Below the pieces are notes generated by a model. It ran no database searches, was not told where the DNA came from, and saw nothing but the letters and a program-made list of their open reading frames with translations. 64,000 nucleotides of DNA from Monodelphis domestica. Taxonomy: Eukaryota > Chordata > Mammalia > Didelphimorphia > Didelphidae. The stretch's first letter is position 1. Every line of letters starts with the position of its first letter. Positions 12,214 through 24,699 of this stretch are shown one piece after another. The stretch covers positions 11,303,757-11,367,756 of the forward strand of contig NC_077232.1 in NCBI RefSeq assembly GCF_027887165.1. Reading direction: 5' to 3'. Position numbers and translations under genes: made by a program.

Positions 12214-12550
12214 TTTTATTTTAAATTTGGAAATTTTTATTTAATTATTTTAAAATATTTTTCCATGGTTATAAGATTCATGTTCTTGCCCTCCCCCAAT
12301 CCCTTCTCATAGCCAACAGGCAATTCCATTGGGTTTTACATGTGTCATTGATCCAGATCTATTTCCATATTATTGATATTTGCACTAGGGTGATTGTTTA
12401 GAGTCTCCATCCCCAATCATGTCCCCATCGACCCATGTAATCAAGCAGTTGTTTTTCTTCTGTGTTTCCGCTCCCTCGGTTCTTTCTCTGGATATGGATA
12501 GTGTTCTTCCTCATAAATTCCTCAGAATTGTCCAGGATCATTGTATTGCT
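12214..12550 (-). mobile_element. 5'-truncated L1, 3' end only
   Basis: 337-bp L1 3' UTR on the minus strand (ATTTTTCCATGGTTATAAG, GGGTTTTACATGTGTCATTG, AGTTGTTTTTCTTCTGTGTT), matching the 3' end of the full-length L1. A perfect 16-bp target-site duplication, AATAAGCTTCATCTTA, lies at 12198-12213 and 12551-12566. Confidence 0.93.
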
Positions 12551-12984
12551 AATAAGCTTCATCTTAAAAGAAGTTAGGGAGTCCAGATAAATTCACTGGG
12601 GGATGTTTATTCTTTCTGTGGTGTGTTTTTCAAGCTCTGAGAGAGATCTGGACTCTTACCTGCCTTCCAAGAACTTCCAGTCTAGTCACAGAGATAAACC
12701 CTAAACAAATCACCCTAATAAGTACCTGAAATTCAAAATTCCACTTATTAGAGTAGAGAGCAGGCTGGGCCAGGGAAGGCTGTGTAGAGGAGATGGTTTC
12801 TCAAAGTACAACTTGCTACAAGGACTTAATAAAAGATAGAAGACCTGGGAGACCTTAGCTCTCCTAGTTGCATTCCCCTCCCTCAGCTCTTCTGCTAATC
12901 CATTGTAGCCAATGGCTGCCATGTTTTAATCATCCCACTTTGCCCAGAGAGTAGCATCACCTTCCTTAGTTGTCTCCTCACTTC

Positions 12985-13210
12985 TAGTAGGTAGCTAGAG
13001 GGTACAGTGGATAGAACACTGGTCTTGGGAGTCAGAACAATCCGAATTCAAAACCTGCTACACTCACTTATCAACTATGTGAACTTGGACAACTTATTTA
13101 CCTCTCTGATCCTCAGCACTCTCATCTGAAAAGTGGGCATAATAGCATCTACCTCATGGAGTTGTTATAAGGATCAAGTGAAACAACCTATTATTATTAA
13201 GCTCCCATAG
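12985..13210 (+). repeat. MIR/THER-type SINE with tRNA head
   Basis: GGGTACAGTGGATAGAACAC, TGTGAACTTGGACAACTTAT and GAGTTGTTATAAGGATCAAG. Confidence 0.82.
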
Positions 13211-13394
13211 AATTTTATATAAATCCTCGAGGTAGTATTTACACTGAGGAAAAATGCCACCAGGAAAACCCAAGAGTTTGCTTCAAACAGAGTTTTCCAA
13301 AGGACTGTCCTTTAAACTGGGTCCAGCTGAGAATCTTGGTGTTGTCAGAGCCTGGGAATAAGAAATCATTGGAGAGTAGGGCCAGAGGCTTCAG

Positions 13395-13480
13395 AGCTGG
13401 AAAAGGAAGCTGAGATCCTTTGGTCCAACCAACTTCTTGTGGATTGGGGAAACTGAGGCCCAGAGGTGACTCTAAATCTA
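13395..13480 (-). repeat. MIR-type SINE fragment
   Basis: TTGGGGAAACTGAGGCCCAG preceded by GAGATCCTTTGGTCCAACC. Confidence 0.7.
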
Positions 13481-13794
13481 GATCTCCCCACAACAAACCA
13501 TCCTACCTCTCACCCCGTCCCACATTGTTTGCAAAATCCAGCTCACTCAAGCAGTTGGGAGGGGATTGGGTGGGGTGGGGAATACAAAATTATGGTAAGG
13601 CCTAAGTTTAGTGTCAGCAGAATTTAATGAACACACCCCGGAGGATGATGGACTTTTTCAAAAGCTGGGAAAAAACCAATTTGGTGATCTGCCCAAAACA
13701 GCCCCACTTGTAGCCAACCTTTAAGGCTTTCCCCTGGGGCTATCAGTAGCTTCAAACAAGGTGTAGGAGCAGAAATGTATCTCATTTGAGGGTA

Positions 13795-13985
13795 GGGGCA
13801 GCCTGGTGGCTCAGTGGATTGAGTGCCAGGCCAGAGAAGGGAGGTCCTGGGTTCCAATCTAGCCTCAAACACTTCCAAGTCACTTGACCCCCATTGCCCA
13901 GCTCTTACTTCTGCCTTGGAACTGCTACATAGTTTTGGTTCTAAGATTAAAGGTAAATGTGTAAAAACAACAACAAAAGAAAGAG
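13795..13985 (+). repeat. WSINE1/SINE1-type SINE
   Basis: GGGGCAGCCTGGTGGCTCAG, GGTCCTGGGTTCCAATC, CTTGACCCCCATTGCCCAG and an A-rich CAACAACAAAAG tail. Confidence 0.9.
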
Positions 13986-14552
13986 TTAAGGGCATAAGGG
14001 GCTGCCTGAGCTGTCAGGCAAGCCAGGAAGGGTGCCTGAGAAGTGAATTGGCCATCACAACCCTGTGGACCCAATGATGAGTGATAGCTAGCTCAGCCAA
14101 TGGCAGAGGACCAAGGACTAGCAGACAAGGAAGTGGCTCCAGGTGGCACTCTGAGGATGAAAAGTCATGGTGGCTGCTTCCCCATAAGGAGCAGCAGCAA
14201 CAATATGGAACTCTCCGATGGCAGCAAACCATCTCAGTCGCTACCAGCAGTAACTGGAAGTGCTCTCGTGGGGCTCCAGGAATCCTTCGTGGCTCACGTC
14301 CGCCATGTTTTAACTCTCCCACTTTACCCAGAGAACAGGCTCGCCTTCCTAGGAGGACTCTGCTAGATACTATCTGCACCTATTTTAGAAGAAGAGCCCC
14401 CTAGGAACTCCCAGCCCTGAGCAGGGAGGACTTTAGGGCATCCTCCCGGAGAAAATGAGATCATGTATGTAAGCCTGAAAGCATTACATATATCCTGGTT
14501 CTTCTTATTATGTTATTATATATATTATTATATATTATAGTCTAACCCCCTC

Positions 14553-14750
14553 AGTTAAAAAAACCAACCAATCAACCCTTAGAATCAATATTAAGTATTG
14601 GTTCCAAGGCAGAATAACCATAAGGGCTAGGTGACTGGGGTTAAATGACTTACCCAGAGTCACAGAACTAGAAAGTATTTGAGGCTAGATTTGAACCCAG
14701 GACCTTAAGGAGGCCTGATCCTCTATCCACTAAGCCACCTAGCTGCCCCT
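14553..14750 (-). repeat. WSINE1/SINE1-type SINE
   Basis: Antisense copy ending in CTATCCACTAAGCCACCTAG and CTGCCCC, with AATCAATATTAAGTATTGG at the 3' part. Confidence 0.92.
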
Positions 14751-14751
14751 A

Positions 14752-14880
14752 AACCTTTCATTTTGTAGAGAAAGAAACTGAGGCCCAGATGAACCAGCTT
14801 GCCCAGGATTCCTTACTTGTTGAATAGAGGAGCCAGGATTTGAACACAGGCCTTCTGATTCTAATATCTCAGTAAAACTG
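14752..14880 (-). repeat. MIR-type SINE fragment
   Basis: AAAGAAACTGAGGCCCAGAT and GCCAGGATTTGAACACAGGC, abutting the SINE at 14553-14750. Confidence 0.75.
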
Positions 14881-16769
14881 CGTTTCATTGGGGAGCATAG
14901 GGTGAAATCCCATCCTACCAAGTTATGATTGTTTACTCTGTACCAAGAGTCAGGGCCAGCCTGAGGGCGGATCCAAACTGTCCGTGCCTTTCCCTCCCTT
15001 TATCCTTACCGAGGGGTCAGTACTGAGCACTGGTCAGCCTGTGAATGCCAGTAAGTGTTCTTCAGTGGCTTCCTCTGTGCCAGGCACTATGCTAAGCAGT
15101 GGAGATACAAAGGCAAAAATAGCTCAGGCCCTGGAGGAACTGACATTCTAATGGGAGAAGCCATCCCAATGGAGATGTTCTGAAGGCAGAAGAGACAAGA
15201 TCTGGCAACAGATGGACTAGGTGGCCGGGTTCAAGTGAAGGGAGAAACAGGGAGAAACTGGATGACTAGAGAGATGGCAGTGCCCTCAACAGGGCAGCAA
15301 GATGATGAGTTTAGTCTAGGATCCATTGACTGTGAGATGCCTGGGGAATGGGGCATAAATCCTAGATGGGCTCAGAACCTCAGAATCATCTTCACAAAGA
15401 TGGTTGGTCAACCCATGGGAGCTGGTGAGGCAGGAGAGAGGGAGAAGAGACGAGGGCCTGGCCCAGAGCCTTGGGGGATACCCCACAGTTAGCAGACACG
15501 TCTTGAATGAAGAATGAAGGAAGGAGATGAAGAAGGAGCTGTCGGAGGGTAAGACTGTCCCAAAGAGCTGCCCATAGGGAATCCTTAATAAAAGTGGACT
15601 TTAAAGCACTATAAACCACCAGCTCCCATTTACTCTGCCTACCAGGGACCCCAGGGTCAGAAAGTCAGAGCCTTTAACCTTTCATCTTTGGCTCTCTGGG
15701 TTTTCCAACTCTCCCTCAAATATTCATTTACCCTTTATTTTACCAGGAAAGGGCAGGCCAGCGGATGCCCAATGGTGAGTCAGGGAATCCTCACAGTCCA
15801 TTGCAAAGAAAGATGGGGGGCTGCCTTCTAGCAAGGCAGAGACGAGACACAAAGAACGGACCAATTTCCCCCCTGGAAAATGGCTTCTTTGCTTTGACGC
15901 TGAGAGGCTTGGAATCAAGGAGTTGGGGACCCGAGAGAGAGACAGAGCTGTGTTCCTGGGCTTCAAGAATTGTGTGTTCCCTGCCTCATCTGACTCACTC
16001 GGGGATTTGGGGCCCCTTCTTGGGCCTCTCAGTTCTACATCTGGAAAACAAGCCCTCCCAGGGAGGTGCTGCCTGGAGAGAGATCATGTGTACAGCTGGA
16101 TAAAGAAACCCACTCCATCAAGGAAGGGATTATTCTGATGTAGACCTTGGATGGCTGCCTCCTATGGAAAACTGGTAAGGAGACTGTTTCCAGCACAGCC
16201 TGCGGGCCCCTCGGCAAATATTGCTTGATGCTGATGTGGGGCGTTCCTGGGAGGGATCCAGCAGCCAGTTGGGGAACAGTTTAGGAACACATTGGAGCCT
16301 GAGAATGGAGTCGCTGGGCCCTGGCTCCCAGAAAACGGTCCCCTGGTTGGGAGGTGGGGGCTCTCAGGGTTTTGGCCATGGGCCAGTCCAGAGTTCGAGG
16401 GTTGATGCTTTGGTCTCAGGAAGTATCCCAGCTGGAAGAGGGAGAGAAAGGAGAAAAGGGTTTGGTGAGCCATTACCAATGGAGACTCAACAACGGTAGC
16501 TTGACATCTAGTGGAGCAGGCTTCCATCTTCCTCCTTGCCTCCCACACACAGGGAAGAGGATTTGGACCCAGAAGCTTGGAGTGGAGTGAGTCAAAGGGA
16601 ACTAGGGAGGGGGAAGGCCAGGCCTTTGCCCCCATGCAGATCCAGGATTAGAAAGTTGGGGTAATTAGGCTGTCTTAGAGCACTGATTTTGGGGAGCAGC
16701 TTGGTGGTAGCCTTCCTGGAGCCTGACAGCAGGGCTGGGTACATACACAGGACTACAGTTTCCAGATTG
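14880..16769. other. Intergenic, old unassigned repeat sequence
   Basis: No gene. 15190-15620 (with GAGGGCCTGGCCCAGAGCCT) looks like an old interspersed repeat whose family I cannot name; the remainder is unique-looking. Confidence 0.4.
15045..15190 (+). repeat. L2 LINE fragment
   Basis: CTGTGCCAGGCACTATGCTA, GTGGAGATACAAAGGCAAAA and GGAGGAACTGACATTCTAAT. Confidence 0.78.
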
Positions 16770-16950
16770 GAAAAGTCATAGATCTAGAGTTGGAGAGGTT
16801 GTCAGAGGCCATCTAGTCTGAATTTCAGCATTTTACAGAAACTGAGGGCCAGAGAGATGAAGTGTGACTTGCCCAAGGTCACCCTGTGACAGAGGTAGGA
16901 TTTGAATGCAGAACTCCCATCCCTAGAGTCAGTGTTCTTTCTATCACATC
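16770..16950 (-). repeat. MIR-type SINE
   Basis: CATTTTACAGAAACTGAGGG, CTTGCCCAAGGTCACCCTG and GTAGGATTTGAATGCAGAAC. Confidence 0.85.
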
Positions 16951-17699
16951 ATACTTCATCCTGATGCTGGGTAAGCCAGATGAAGATGTGAAGGAAAGTC
17001 CTCATGGGGCAGGAGCTTCTTGGATACGAGAGAGGCAAAACTCCAGCTTTTATTGAATACAGGGGACCGTTTATATGTGCAAAGCTCAATGGAGTGAGTA
17101 GGAAGGCTGGAGGACTTGGGCCATGGTCACTAGGTGGGCCCACCCAGGCCTAGGCTAGAGCCCTTCCTCCCAACTTAAGAAGGGTGACTTTGGTTCCTCC
17201 TCTTCCTCCCTGGGCTCCATCTGCCAGATGAAGGGGTTGGGTTGGGTTGGATCTCAAGCCTGGGCTGGTCTTCATTTTCCTCCGCTCCTCATTCAGAGAA
17301 ATATGCAATCTGATTAGAACGTGCTTAGGAAGAGAGACAAAGATCACAGACTTGGGTTTGGAAGGCTGCTCCAACTCCTGCCTGAGCACAGTCTGCCCTA
17401 AAACATACCCAACAAGTGGTCCTCCAGGCTTAGCCTGAAGACTTCCAGAAGGTCCTGGATTATCCTGAGGGCCTTCCTTGGGCTGCCCTTGATCCCAAGA
17501 GGAAACCCTCAAGCCTGGTTTGGACTCACACCTCTCACGTAGGAGCCAGGGAGGGGTGTGCCAGGAGGGTAACTCCAGGAGTTAAGGAACCACAGATCTG
17601 GAACCAGAGTTTGTTAGATCGGCCTGGAACAATCAAATATCTAAACATGGGCTTGGGGGTCCTTTCCCCTTTCTGGGCTAGTTGCATAGAAAATGGTGG
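16951..17699. other. Intergenic, nothing recognised
   Basis: No gene or clear repeat. TTTATTGAA near 17051 could be a minus-strand poly(A) signal but has no supporting gene. Confidence 0.4.
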
Positions 17700-17810
17700 G
17701 AGAAGCAGGGCCTCTGGGAAGAGTGTGGATCTAGAGTCAGAGGACCTTGCCTTGAATCCTAACACTGCCTCTTATTGCTTGGGTGACTGTGCATTCTCTA
17801 CCTCTCTGGG
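17700..17810 (+). repeat. MIR SINE, 5' part, split by L1
   Basis: MIR-like: GATCTAGAGTCAGAGGACCT, CTTGGGTGACTGTG and CTCTGGGCCTCAG. It continues after the L1 at 24270-24345 (CTTCTGTAAAATAGTCTTAA), so the L1 landed in the middle of the MIR. Confidence 0.8.
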
Positions 17811-17827
17811 CCTCAGGCCCTTCTTCT
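17811..17827. repeat. Target-site duplication of the full-length L1, left copy
   Basis: CCTCAGGCCCTTCTTCT, identical to 24270-24286. Confidence 0.95.
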
Positions 17828-20800
17828 TCTTTTTTATTTTTTTTGTTGTTATTTTTTATTTGGTCAATTTCAAAAAATTATTCCTTGGCTACAAAAATCA
17901 TATTCTATTCCTCCCTCCCTTCCCCCCTCCCATAGCTGACATGCAATTCCACTGGGTATTACATGTGTCCTTGATCAGAAACCATTTCCATATTGTTGGT
18001 ATTTGCATTAGGATGTTCATTCAGAGTCTATATCCCTAACCATATCCCCTTGGCCCATGCCTTTGAGCAGTTGTTTTTCTTCTGTGTTTCTACTCCCATA
18101 GTTTTTCCTCTGAATGTAGATAGTGTTCTTTCTCATAGATTCCTCCAGATTGTTCAGGATCACTGCATTGCCACTAATGGAGAAGTCCATTACATTCGAT
18201 TGTACCACAATGTATCAGTCTCTGTGTACAATGTTCTCCTGGTTCTTCTCCTTTCACTCTGCATCAATTCCTGGAGGTCCTTCCAGTTCACGTGGAATTC
18301 CCCCACTTTATTATTACTTTAATCACAATAGTATTCCATCACCAACATATACCACAATTGGTTCAGCCATTCCCTGATGGAAGGGCATCCCCTCATTTTC
18401 CAATTTTTGGCCACCACAAAGAGTGCAGCTATGAATATTCTTGTACAAGTCTTTTTCCTTATTATCTCTTTGGGGTACAAACTCAGCAATGCTATGGCAG
18501 GATCAAAGGGCAGACAATCTTTTAGTGCCCTTTGGGCATAGTTCCAAATTGCCCTCCAGAATGGTTGGATCAATCCACAACTCCACCAGCAATGAATGTG
18601 TCCCTACTTTGCCACATCCCCTCCAGCATTCATTACTTTCCTTTGCTGTCATGTTATCCAATCTTCTAGGTGTGAGGTGATACCTCAGAGTTGTTTTGAT
18701 TTTCATCTCTCTGATTATAAGAGATTTTTCGTGTGCTTATTAATGGTTTTGATTTCTTTGACTGAAAGTTGCCTGTTCACGTCCCTTGCCCATTTATCGA
18801 TTGGAGAATGGCTTGATTTTTTGTACAATTGATTTAGCTCTTTGTAAATTTGAGTAATTAAACCTTTGTCAGAGGTTTTAATGAAGATTGTTTCCCAATT
18901 TGTTGCTACCCTTCTGATTTTAGTTACATTGGTTTTGTTTGTACAAAACCTTTTTAATTTGATGTAGTCAAAATTATTTATTTTACATTTTGTAACTCTT
19001 TCTAAGTCTTGCTTGGTTTTAAAATCTTTCCCTTCCCAAAGGTCTGACATGTATACTATTCTGTGTTCGCCTAATTTACTTATAGTTTCCTTCTTTATGT
19101 TCAATTCATTCACCCATTCTGAGTTAATCTTGGTGTAGGGTGTGAGGTGTTGATCCAAACCTAATCTCTCCCACACTGTCTTCCAATTTTCCCAGCAGTT
19201 TTTATCAAACAGTGGATTTTTGTCCCCAAAACTGCGATCTTTGAGCTTATCATAGACTGTCTTGCTGAGGTCACTTACCCCAAGTCTGTTCCACTGATCC
19301 TCCTTTCTGTCTCTTAGCCAGTACCAAATTGTTTTGATAACCACTGCTTTATAGTATAGTTTGAGATCTGGTACTGCAAGGCCACCTTCCTTTGCATTTT
19401 TTCCCCATTATTTCCCTGGATATCCTTGATCTTTTGTTCTTCCAAATGAACTTTGTTATGGTTTTTTTCTAATTCAGTAAAAAAGTTTTTTGGAAGTTCT
19501 ATGGGTATGGCAGTAATTAAGTAAATAAGTTTGGGTAGGATTGTCATTTTTATTGTGTTAGCTTGTCCCACCCATGAGCAGTTAATGTTTTTCCAATTGC
19601 TCAGATCTAGTTTTAGTTGTATGGAGACTGTTTTATAGTTGTGTTCACATAGTTCCTGTGTTTGTCTTGGCAGATAGATTCCTAAGAATTTTATATTGTC
19701 TAGGGTGATTTTAAATGGAATTTCTCTGTCTAATTCTTGCTGCTGAGATGTGGAGACATATAGAAATGCTGATGACCTATGTGGGTTTATTTTGTATCCT
19801 TCAACTTTGCTAAAGTTGTTGATTATTTCCACTAGCTTTTTGGTTGATTCTCTAGGACTCTAAGTAGACCATCATATCATTCACAAAGAGTGATAGCTTG
19901 GTCTCCTTGTTGCCTATTTTAATACCTTCAATTTCTTTTTCTTCTCTAATTGCTATTGCTAGTGTTTCTAGTACAATGTTAAATATAGAGGTAATAATGG
20001 GAATCCTTGTTTCACTCCTGATATTATTGGGAATGTATCTAGTTTTATTAGCATTGCAGATGATGTTTGCTGATTGTTTTAGATAAATACTGTTTATTAT
20101 TTTTAGGAAAGACCCTTCTATTCCTATGCTTTGTTTTCAATAGGAATGAGTGTTGTATTTTGTCAAAGGCTTTTTCTGCGTCTATTGAAATAATCATGTG
20201 ATTTTTGTTGGTTTGCTTCTTGATATGGTCAATTATGTGGACGGTTTTCCTGATATTGAACCATCCTTGCATTCCTGGTATAAATCCCACCTGATCATAG
20301 TGAATAACCCTTGTGATCACTTGCTGGAGTCTTTTTGCTAGTATCCTATTTAAGATTTTTGCATCTATGTTCATTAAGGAGATTGGTCTGGAGTTTTCTT
20401 TCTCCTTTTTTGACTTGCCTGGCTTTGGAATCAGTACCATATTTGTGTCAAAAAAGGAATTTGGTAGAACTCCTTCTTTGCTTATTCTGTCAAAAAATTT
20501 GTATAGTATTGGGATTAGCTATTCTTTGAATGTTTGATAGAATTCAATTGTGAATCCATCAGGCCCTGGGGATTTTTTCTTAGGGAGTTCTTTGATGGCT
20601 TGTTCAATTTCTTTTCTTTTCGTTTTTCTTTCTTTTTTTTTATATGGGATTATTTAAGAATTTTATTTCTTCTGTTAATCTAGGCAATTTTTATTTTTAT
20701 AAATATTCATCCACATCACCTAGATTGGCATATTTATTGCCATATAATTGGGCAAAATAGTTTTAATAATTGCCTTAATTTCCTCTTCATTGGAGGTGAG

Positions 20801-23800
20801 CTCTCCCATTTCATCTATGATACTGTTAATTTGGTTTTCTTCTTTTCTTTTTTTATTAGATTGACCAGTACTTTGTTTATTTTGTTTGTTTGTTTTTTTT
20901 TCAAAATACCAGCTTCTAGTCTTATTTATTAATTCAATAGTTTTGTCACTTTTGATTTTATTAATTTCTCCCTCAAATTTTTGGGATCTCTAATTTAGTT
21001 TTCTTCTGGGGATTTATAATTTGTTCGCTTTCAAGTTTTTTGATTTGCATGTCCAATTCATTGACCTCTGCCCTCCCTAATTTGTTAATATATGAACTTA
21101 AGGACATAAATTTTCTCCTGAGTACTGCTTTGGCTGCATCCCATAGATTTTGAAAGGATGTCTCATCATTGTCATTTTCTTCAATGAAATTATTAATTGT
21201 TTCTATGACTTGTTCTCTAACCAATTTTGGAGAATGATATTATTTAATTTCCAAATAATTTTTGATTTGGCTCTCCATGTACCCTTACTGATAATTATTT
21301 TTATTGTGATATGATCTGAAAAGGTTGCATTTATTATTTCTGCTTTTCTGCATTTGTTTGCCATGTTTTTATGACCTAGTACATCGTCAATCTTTGTGAA
21401 TGTACCATGTGCTGCTGAAAAGAAGGTGTATTCCTTTTTGTCCCTATTTATTTTTCTCCATATATCTACTAAATCTAATTTTTCTAAGATTTCAGATTTC
21501 ATTCACCTCTTTTACCTCTTTCTTATTTATGTTCTGATTTGATTTATCTAAATTTGATAGTGGTAGGTTCAGGTCTCCCACTAGTATAGTTTTACTATCT
21601 ATTTCCTCCTTCAATTCCACTAGTTTCTCCTTTAGAAATTTGGATGCTATACCATTTGTTGCATACATGTTGATTACTCATATGTCTTCATTGTCTATAC
21701 TCCCTTTTATTAGGATGTATTTACCTTCCCTATCCCTTTTAATCAGATCTATTTTTACTTTGGCTTTGTCAGATATCATGATTGCAACTCCTGCCTTCTT
21801 TCTATCAGTTGAGGCCCAATAGATTTTGCTTCAACCTTTAATTCTAACCTTGTGAGTATCTACCCACCTCAGGTGTGTTTCTTGTAGACAACATTTGGTA
21901 GGATTTTGGATTCTAATTCACTCTCCTATTTGTTTTTGTTTTATGAGTGAGTTCATCCCATTCACGTTCAAAGTTATGATTATCACTTGTATATTCCCCA
22001 GCATTTTGATATCCTCTCCTAGTTCTGTCCTTTCTTCTTTTGCTATATCCTTTTAAACCAGTGGTTTACTTTACTTTTAATCAATCCCCCTAATCCCCTC
22101 CCTTAATATGCTTCCCTTTCTTGCCCCTCCCTTTTTGTTCCCTTCTTGTTTTGGGGGGTCTGTTAAGTTCCCTACCCCCTTTCTTTACCTTCCTTTTTGT
22201 ACTCCCTCCCCCATACCCCCCTTAGTTTTCCCTGTAGGATAAGATAGAATTCAAGATCCCAATGGACCTGGATGCTCTTCCCTCTCAGAATTGATTTCAC
22301 TGAGAGTAAGGTTTAAGTATTACCTATTAGCACTCTCTTCCTCTCCTTCTTATAAGAATATTCTTCCCCTCCCCTTCCCATGTGTATCTTTGTGTGATAA
22401 AGATTATCCTATTTATTTTATTTCTTCAAGTATCTCTTGGTGCCATCCTCGATCCCCCCTCCATTTTTCTTTTTTTGCATATCATCTTATAGCCCTTAAT
22501 GCCCCAATCTCTTCCTGTGAATGATTCTTCTAATTACTCTAATAATGAATGCAATTTTTGAGAGTTACAAATAACATTTCCCCCATATATTAATATATAT
22601 AATTTGATCTAATTGTAGCCCTTAAAGAAGAGAGTTTGAATTAAAAAAAAGCATTTCCCCCCTTTTCCCTATCTTTTTTATTTACCTTTTCATGTTTCTC
22701 TTGATCTTTGGGTTTGGATATCAAACTTTCCATTTAGTTCTGGTCTTTTCTTTACAAACAGTTGGGAATCTTCTATTTTGTTGAATACCCATACTTTCCC
22801 CTGGAAGTATATAATCAGTTTTGATGGATAGGTGATTCTTGGTTGAAGACCCAGTTCTCTTGCCTTTCTGAATATCATATTTCAGGTCTTGAAGTCCTGT
22901 AGAATTGGTGCTCCTTGGTATCTGAATGATCTCTTTTTGGTTTCTTGTAGAATTTTCTCCTTAGCTTGAAAGCTCTGGAATTTGGCAATTACATTTCTGG
23001 GAGTTGTCTTTTGAAGATTTAGTGTAGAGGGTGTTCTATGAACTCTTAATGTCTATTTGGCTCCCTTGTTCAAGAACATCAGGGCAGTTTTCTTGGATGA
23101 TTTCTTGTAGTATGATGTCAAGATTTATGTTTATTTCTGGCTTTTCATGTAGACCAATGATTCTCAAATTGTCTCATCGTGATCTGTTTTTCTGATCTGT
23201 CATCTTGTCAGTGAGATATCTTATGTTTTCTTCTATTTTGTCAGTCTTTTGACTTTGCTTTATTAATTTTTGCTGTTTTGCAAGATCATTGGTTTCCAGT
23301 TGCCCAGTTCTGGTCCTTAAGGCCTGGTTTTCTGTTATAATCTTTTGGTTTTCTGCTTTAATCTTTTGATTTTCTGCTATAATCTTTTGAATTTCCTTTT
23401 TGGTTTGGTCTATCCTGCTTTTTGTGGCTTCCAGCTGTTTCTCCAATTGGGAGTTCTTGTCCTTTAAACTATTATTTTCTCTTTGAACTATTTCTTACTT
23501 TTCTTGCCAGAAGGCTTCCAGCTTTTTGATAAGCTCCAATTTAAATTCTTCAAAAGCTTGTGGACAATTTCCATTTTTTGGAAGGTTTTGGCTTTGTTTG
23601 AATTTCTTCCTCTATTTCCTCTGTAGCCTGGGTTTTTCCTCTGTAAAAATTTTCGAGGGTCAATGCCTTCTTTTTGTTTTTCTTGGAGGGTGTTTGGCAC
23701 CCTCCTGGGCACAATTTGCTATCACTGTGGAGGTTTTTTCCTTCCCTTTTTAGTCAGAAATCTGAGTGAGATGGGCAGGCTCTCTGTGTATGGAGTTAAG

Positions 23801-24269
23801 GAGCAAGAATTTTGCCTGAGGCAAACTCTCATATCTCCACAACTTCAGCTGTTTGATGCCCTTCTCTGTGCCATCTTCCCGAGAGCACCCAAGGTCTGTG
23901 CTCCCCAGCCTACTGGGGTTTCAGATGTAGCTGCTCTCAGGGGTAGGTCTTTGATGGTCTTAGTCAGCTCCCAAGGACCCAGAGGTGCCCCTTGCTCACT
24001 CGCTGATTCTGGCATGTGCTGGCTCTGACTCTGACTCCGAAGGTGGGGTGGGTGAGGGTAGATCAGCTCACATTTGTGTGGGAGCTTTTTCACCCCCTTA
24101 TCATGTGGAAATGCCCAAATCCCACATACCTTCAATGCTGCACCCTACTGTAGAGTCCCTTCGTTCTTATGAATTTTTTTTTTTGGTCTTTTGAGGTAGT
24201 CTGTGTCAGTGGGTGCTGAGGAGAGGAAGAGTCCCATGTCTAGACTGCCGCCATGCTTACCCGGAAGTC
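17828..24269 (-). mobile_element. Full-length L1 LINE, inactive
   Basis: 6.44-kb L1 read right to left. The 5' UTR (about 23713-24269) is GC-rich. ORF1 (about 22690-23712) starts MPRRVPNTLQEKQKEG, has a coiled coil (repeated AENQKI heptads near 23300-23400) and a C-terminal domain with LQPRITYPSKLIIYF. ORF2 (about 18200-22000) has endonuclease motifs NGMN, CLQETH, GDLN and SDH, RT block [14 protein letters not shown] and the usual C-terminus (CPSIREWLNQLWYMLVMEYY). The 3' UTR ends in a T-rich (A-rich on its own strand) tail at 17828-17870. Flanks carry a perfect 17-bp duplication. The element cannot move: both ORFs are interrupted several times and the RT catalytic FADD reads FVND (19878-19889). 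Confidence 0.95.
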
Positions 24270-24286
24270 CCTCAGGCCCTTCTTCT
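24270..24286. repeat. Target-site duplication of the full-length L1, right copy
   Basis: CCTCAGGCCCTTCTTCT, identical to 17811-17827 and directly abutting the L1 5' end. Confidence 0.95.
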
Positions 24287-24345
24287 GTAAAATAGTCTTA
24301 ATGATTTCCTTAGATGATCAAGAAGGTTCCCTCCTTCCATCTTTG
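24287..24345 (+). repeat. MIR SINE, 3' part, split by L1
   Basis: Continuation of the MIR seen at 17700-17810: GTAAAATAGTC followed by the usual GATGATC..AAGGTTCC tail. Confidence 0.75.
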
Positions 24346-24699
24346 AATCTCATCCATTATGACCTCTGTCACCCTATCACCTATCTGTGCATTAATATGA
24401 GCCCTACACTCTGCTCTTGTCTCCTATTAGACAGTGCCTCATAAATCAAGAGAAGGAGAAAAAAAGGGAAGGACTTTGGGCTTACTTGGTCTCTCTTGAA
24501 CTGTAGGGAAAATCAGTGATTAAAAAAAAAAAAACCCTCTCTCATCTTTACAGCACTCTGCTAAGGCCATCTACCTTGAAATTTCTTTAGTTGGTTGGGG
24601 GGAGGATTTGATCATTCCCTTGACTTCTACTCAACCAAGGAATTCCCTCCTTCCCTAGACCAGGAGTTAATTTCCCCCTTCCACACTTCAAAGTGACAA

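Noticed and set aside
18715-19832. Minus-strand open frames of 172-209 codons taken as possible genes
   Set aside because: They are pieces of L1 ORF2 (reverse transcriptase and C-terminal region).
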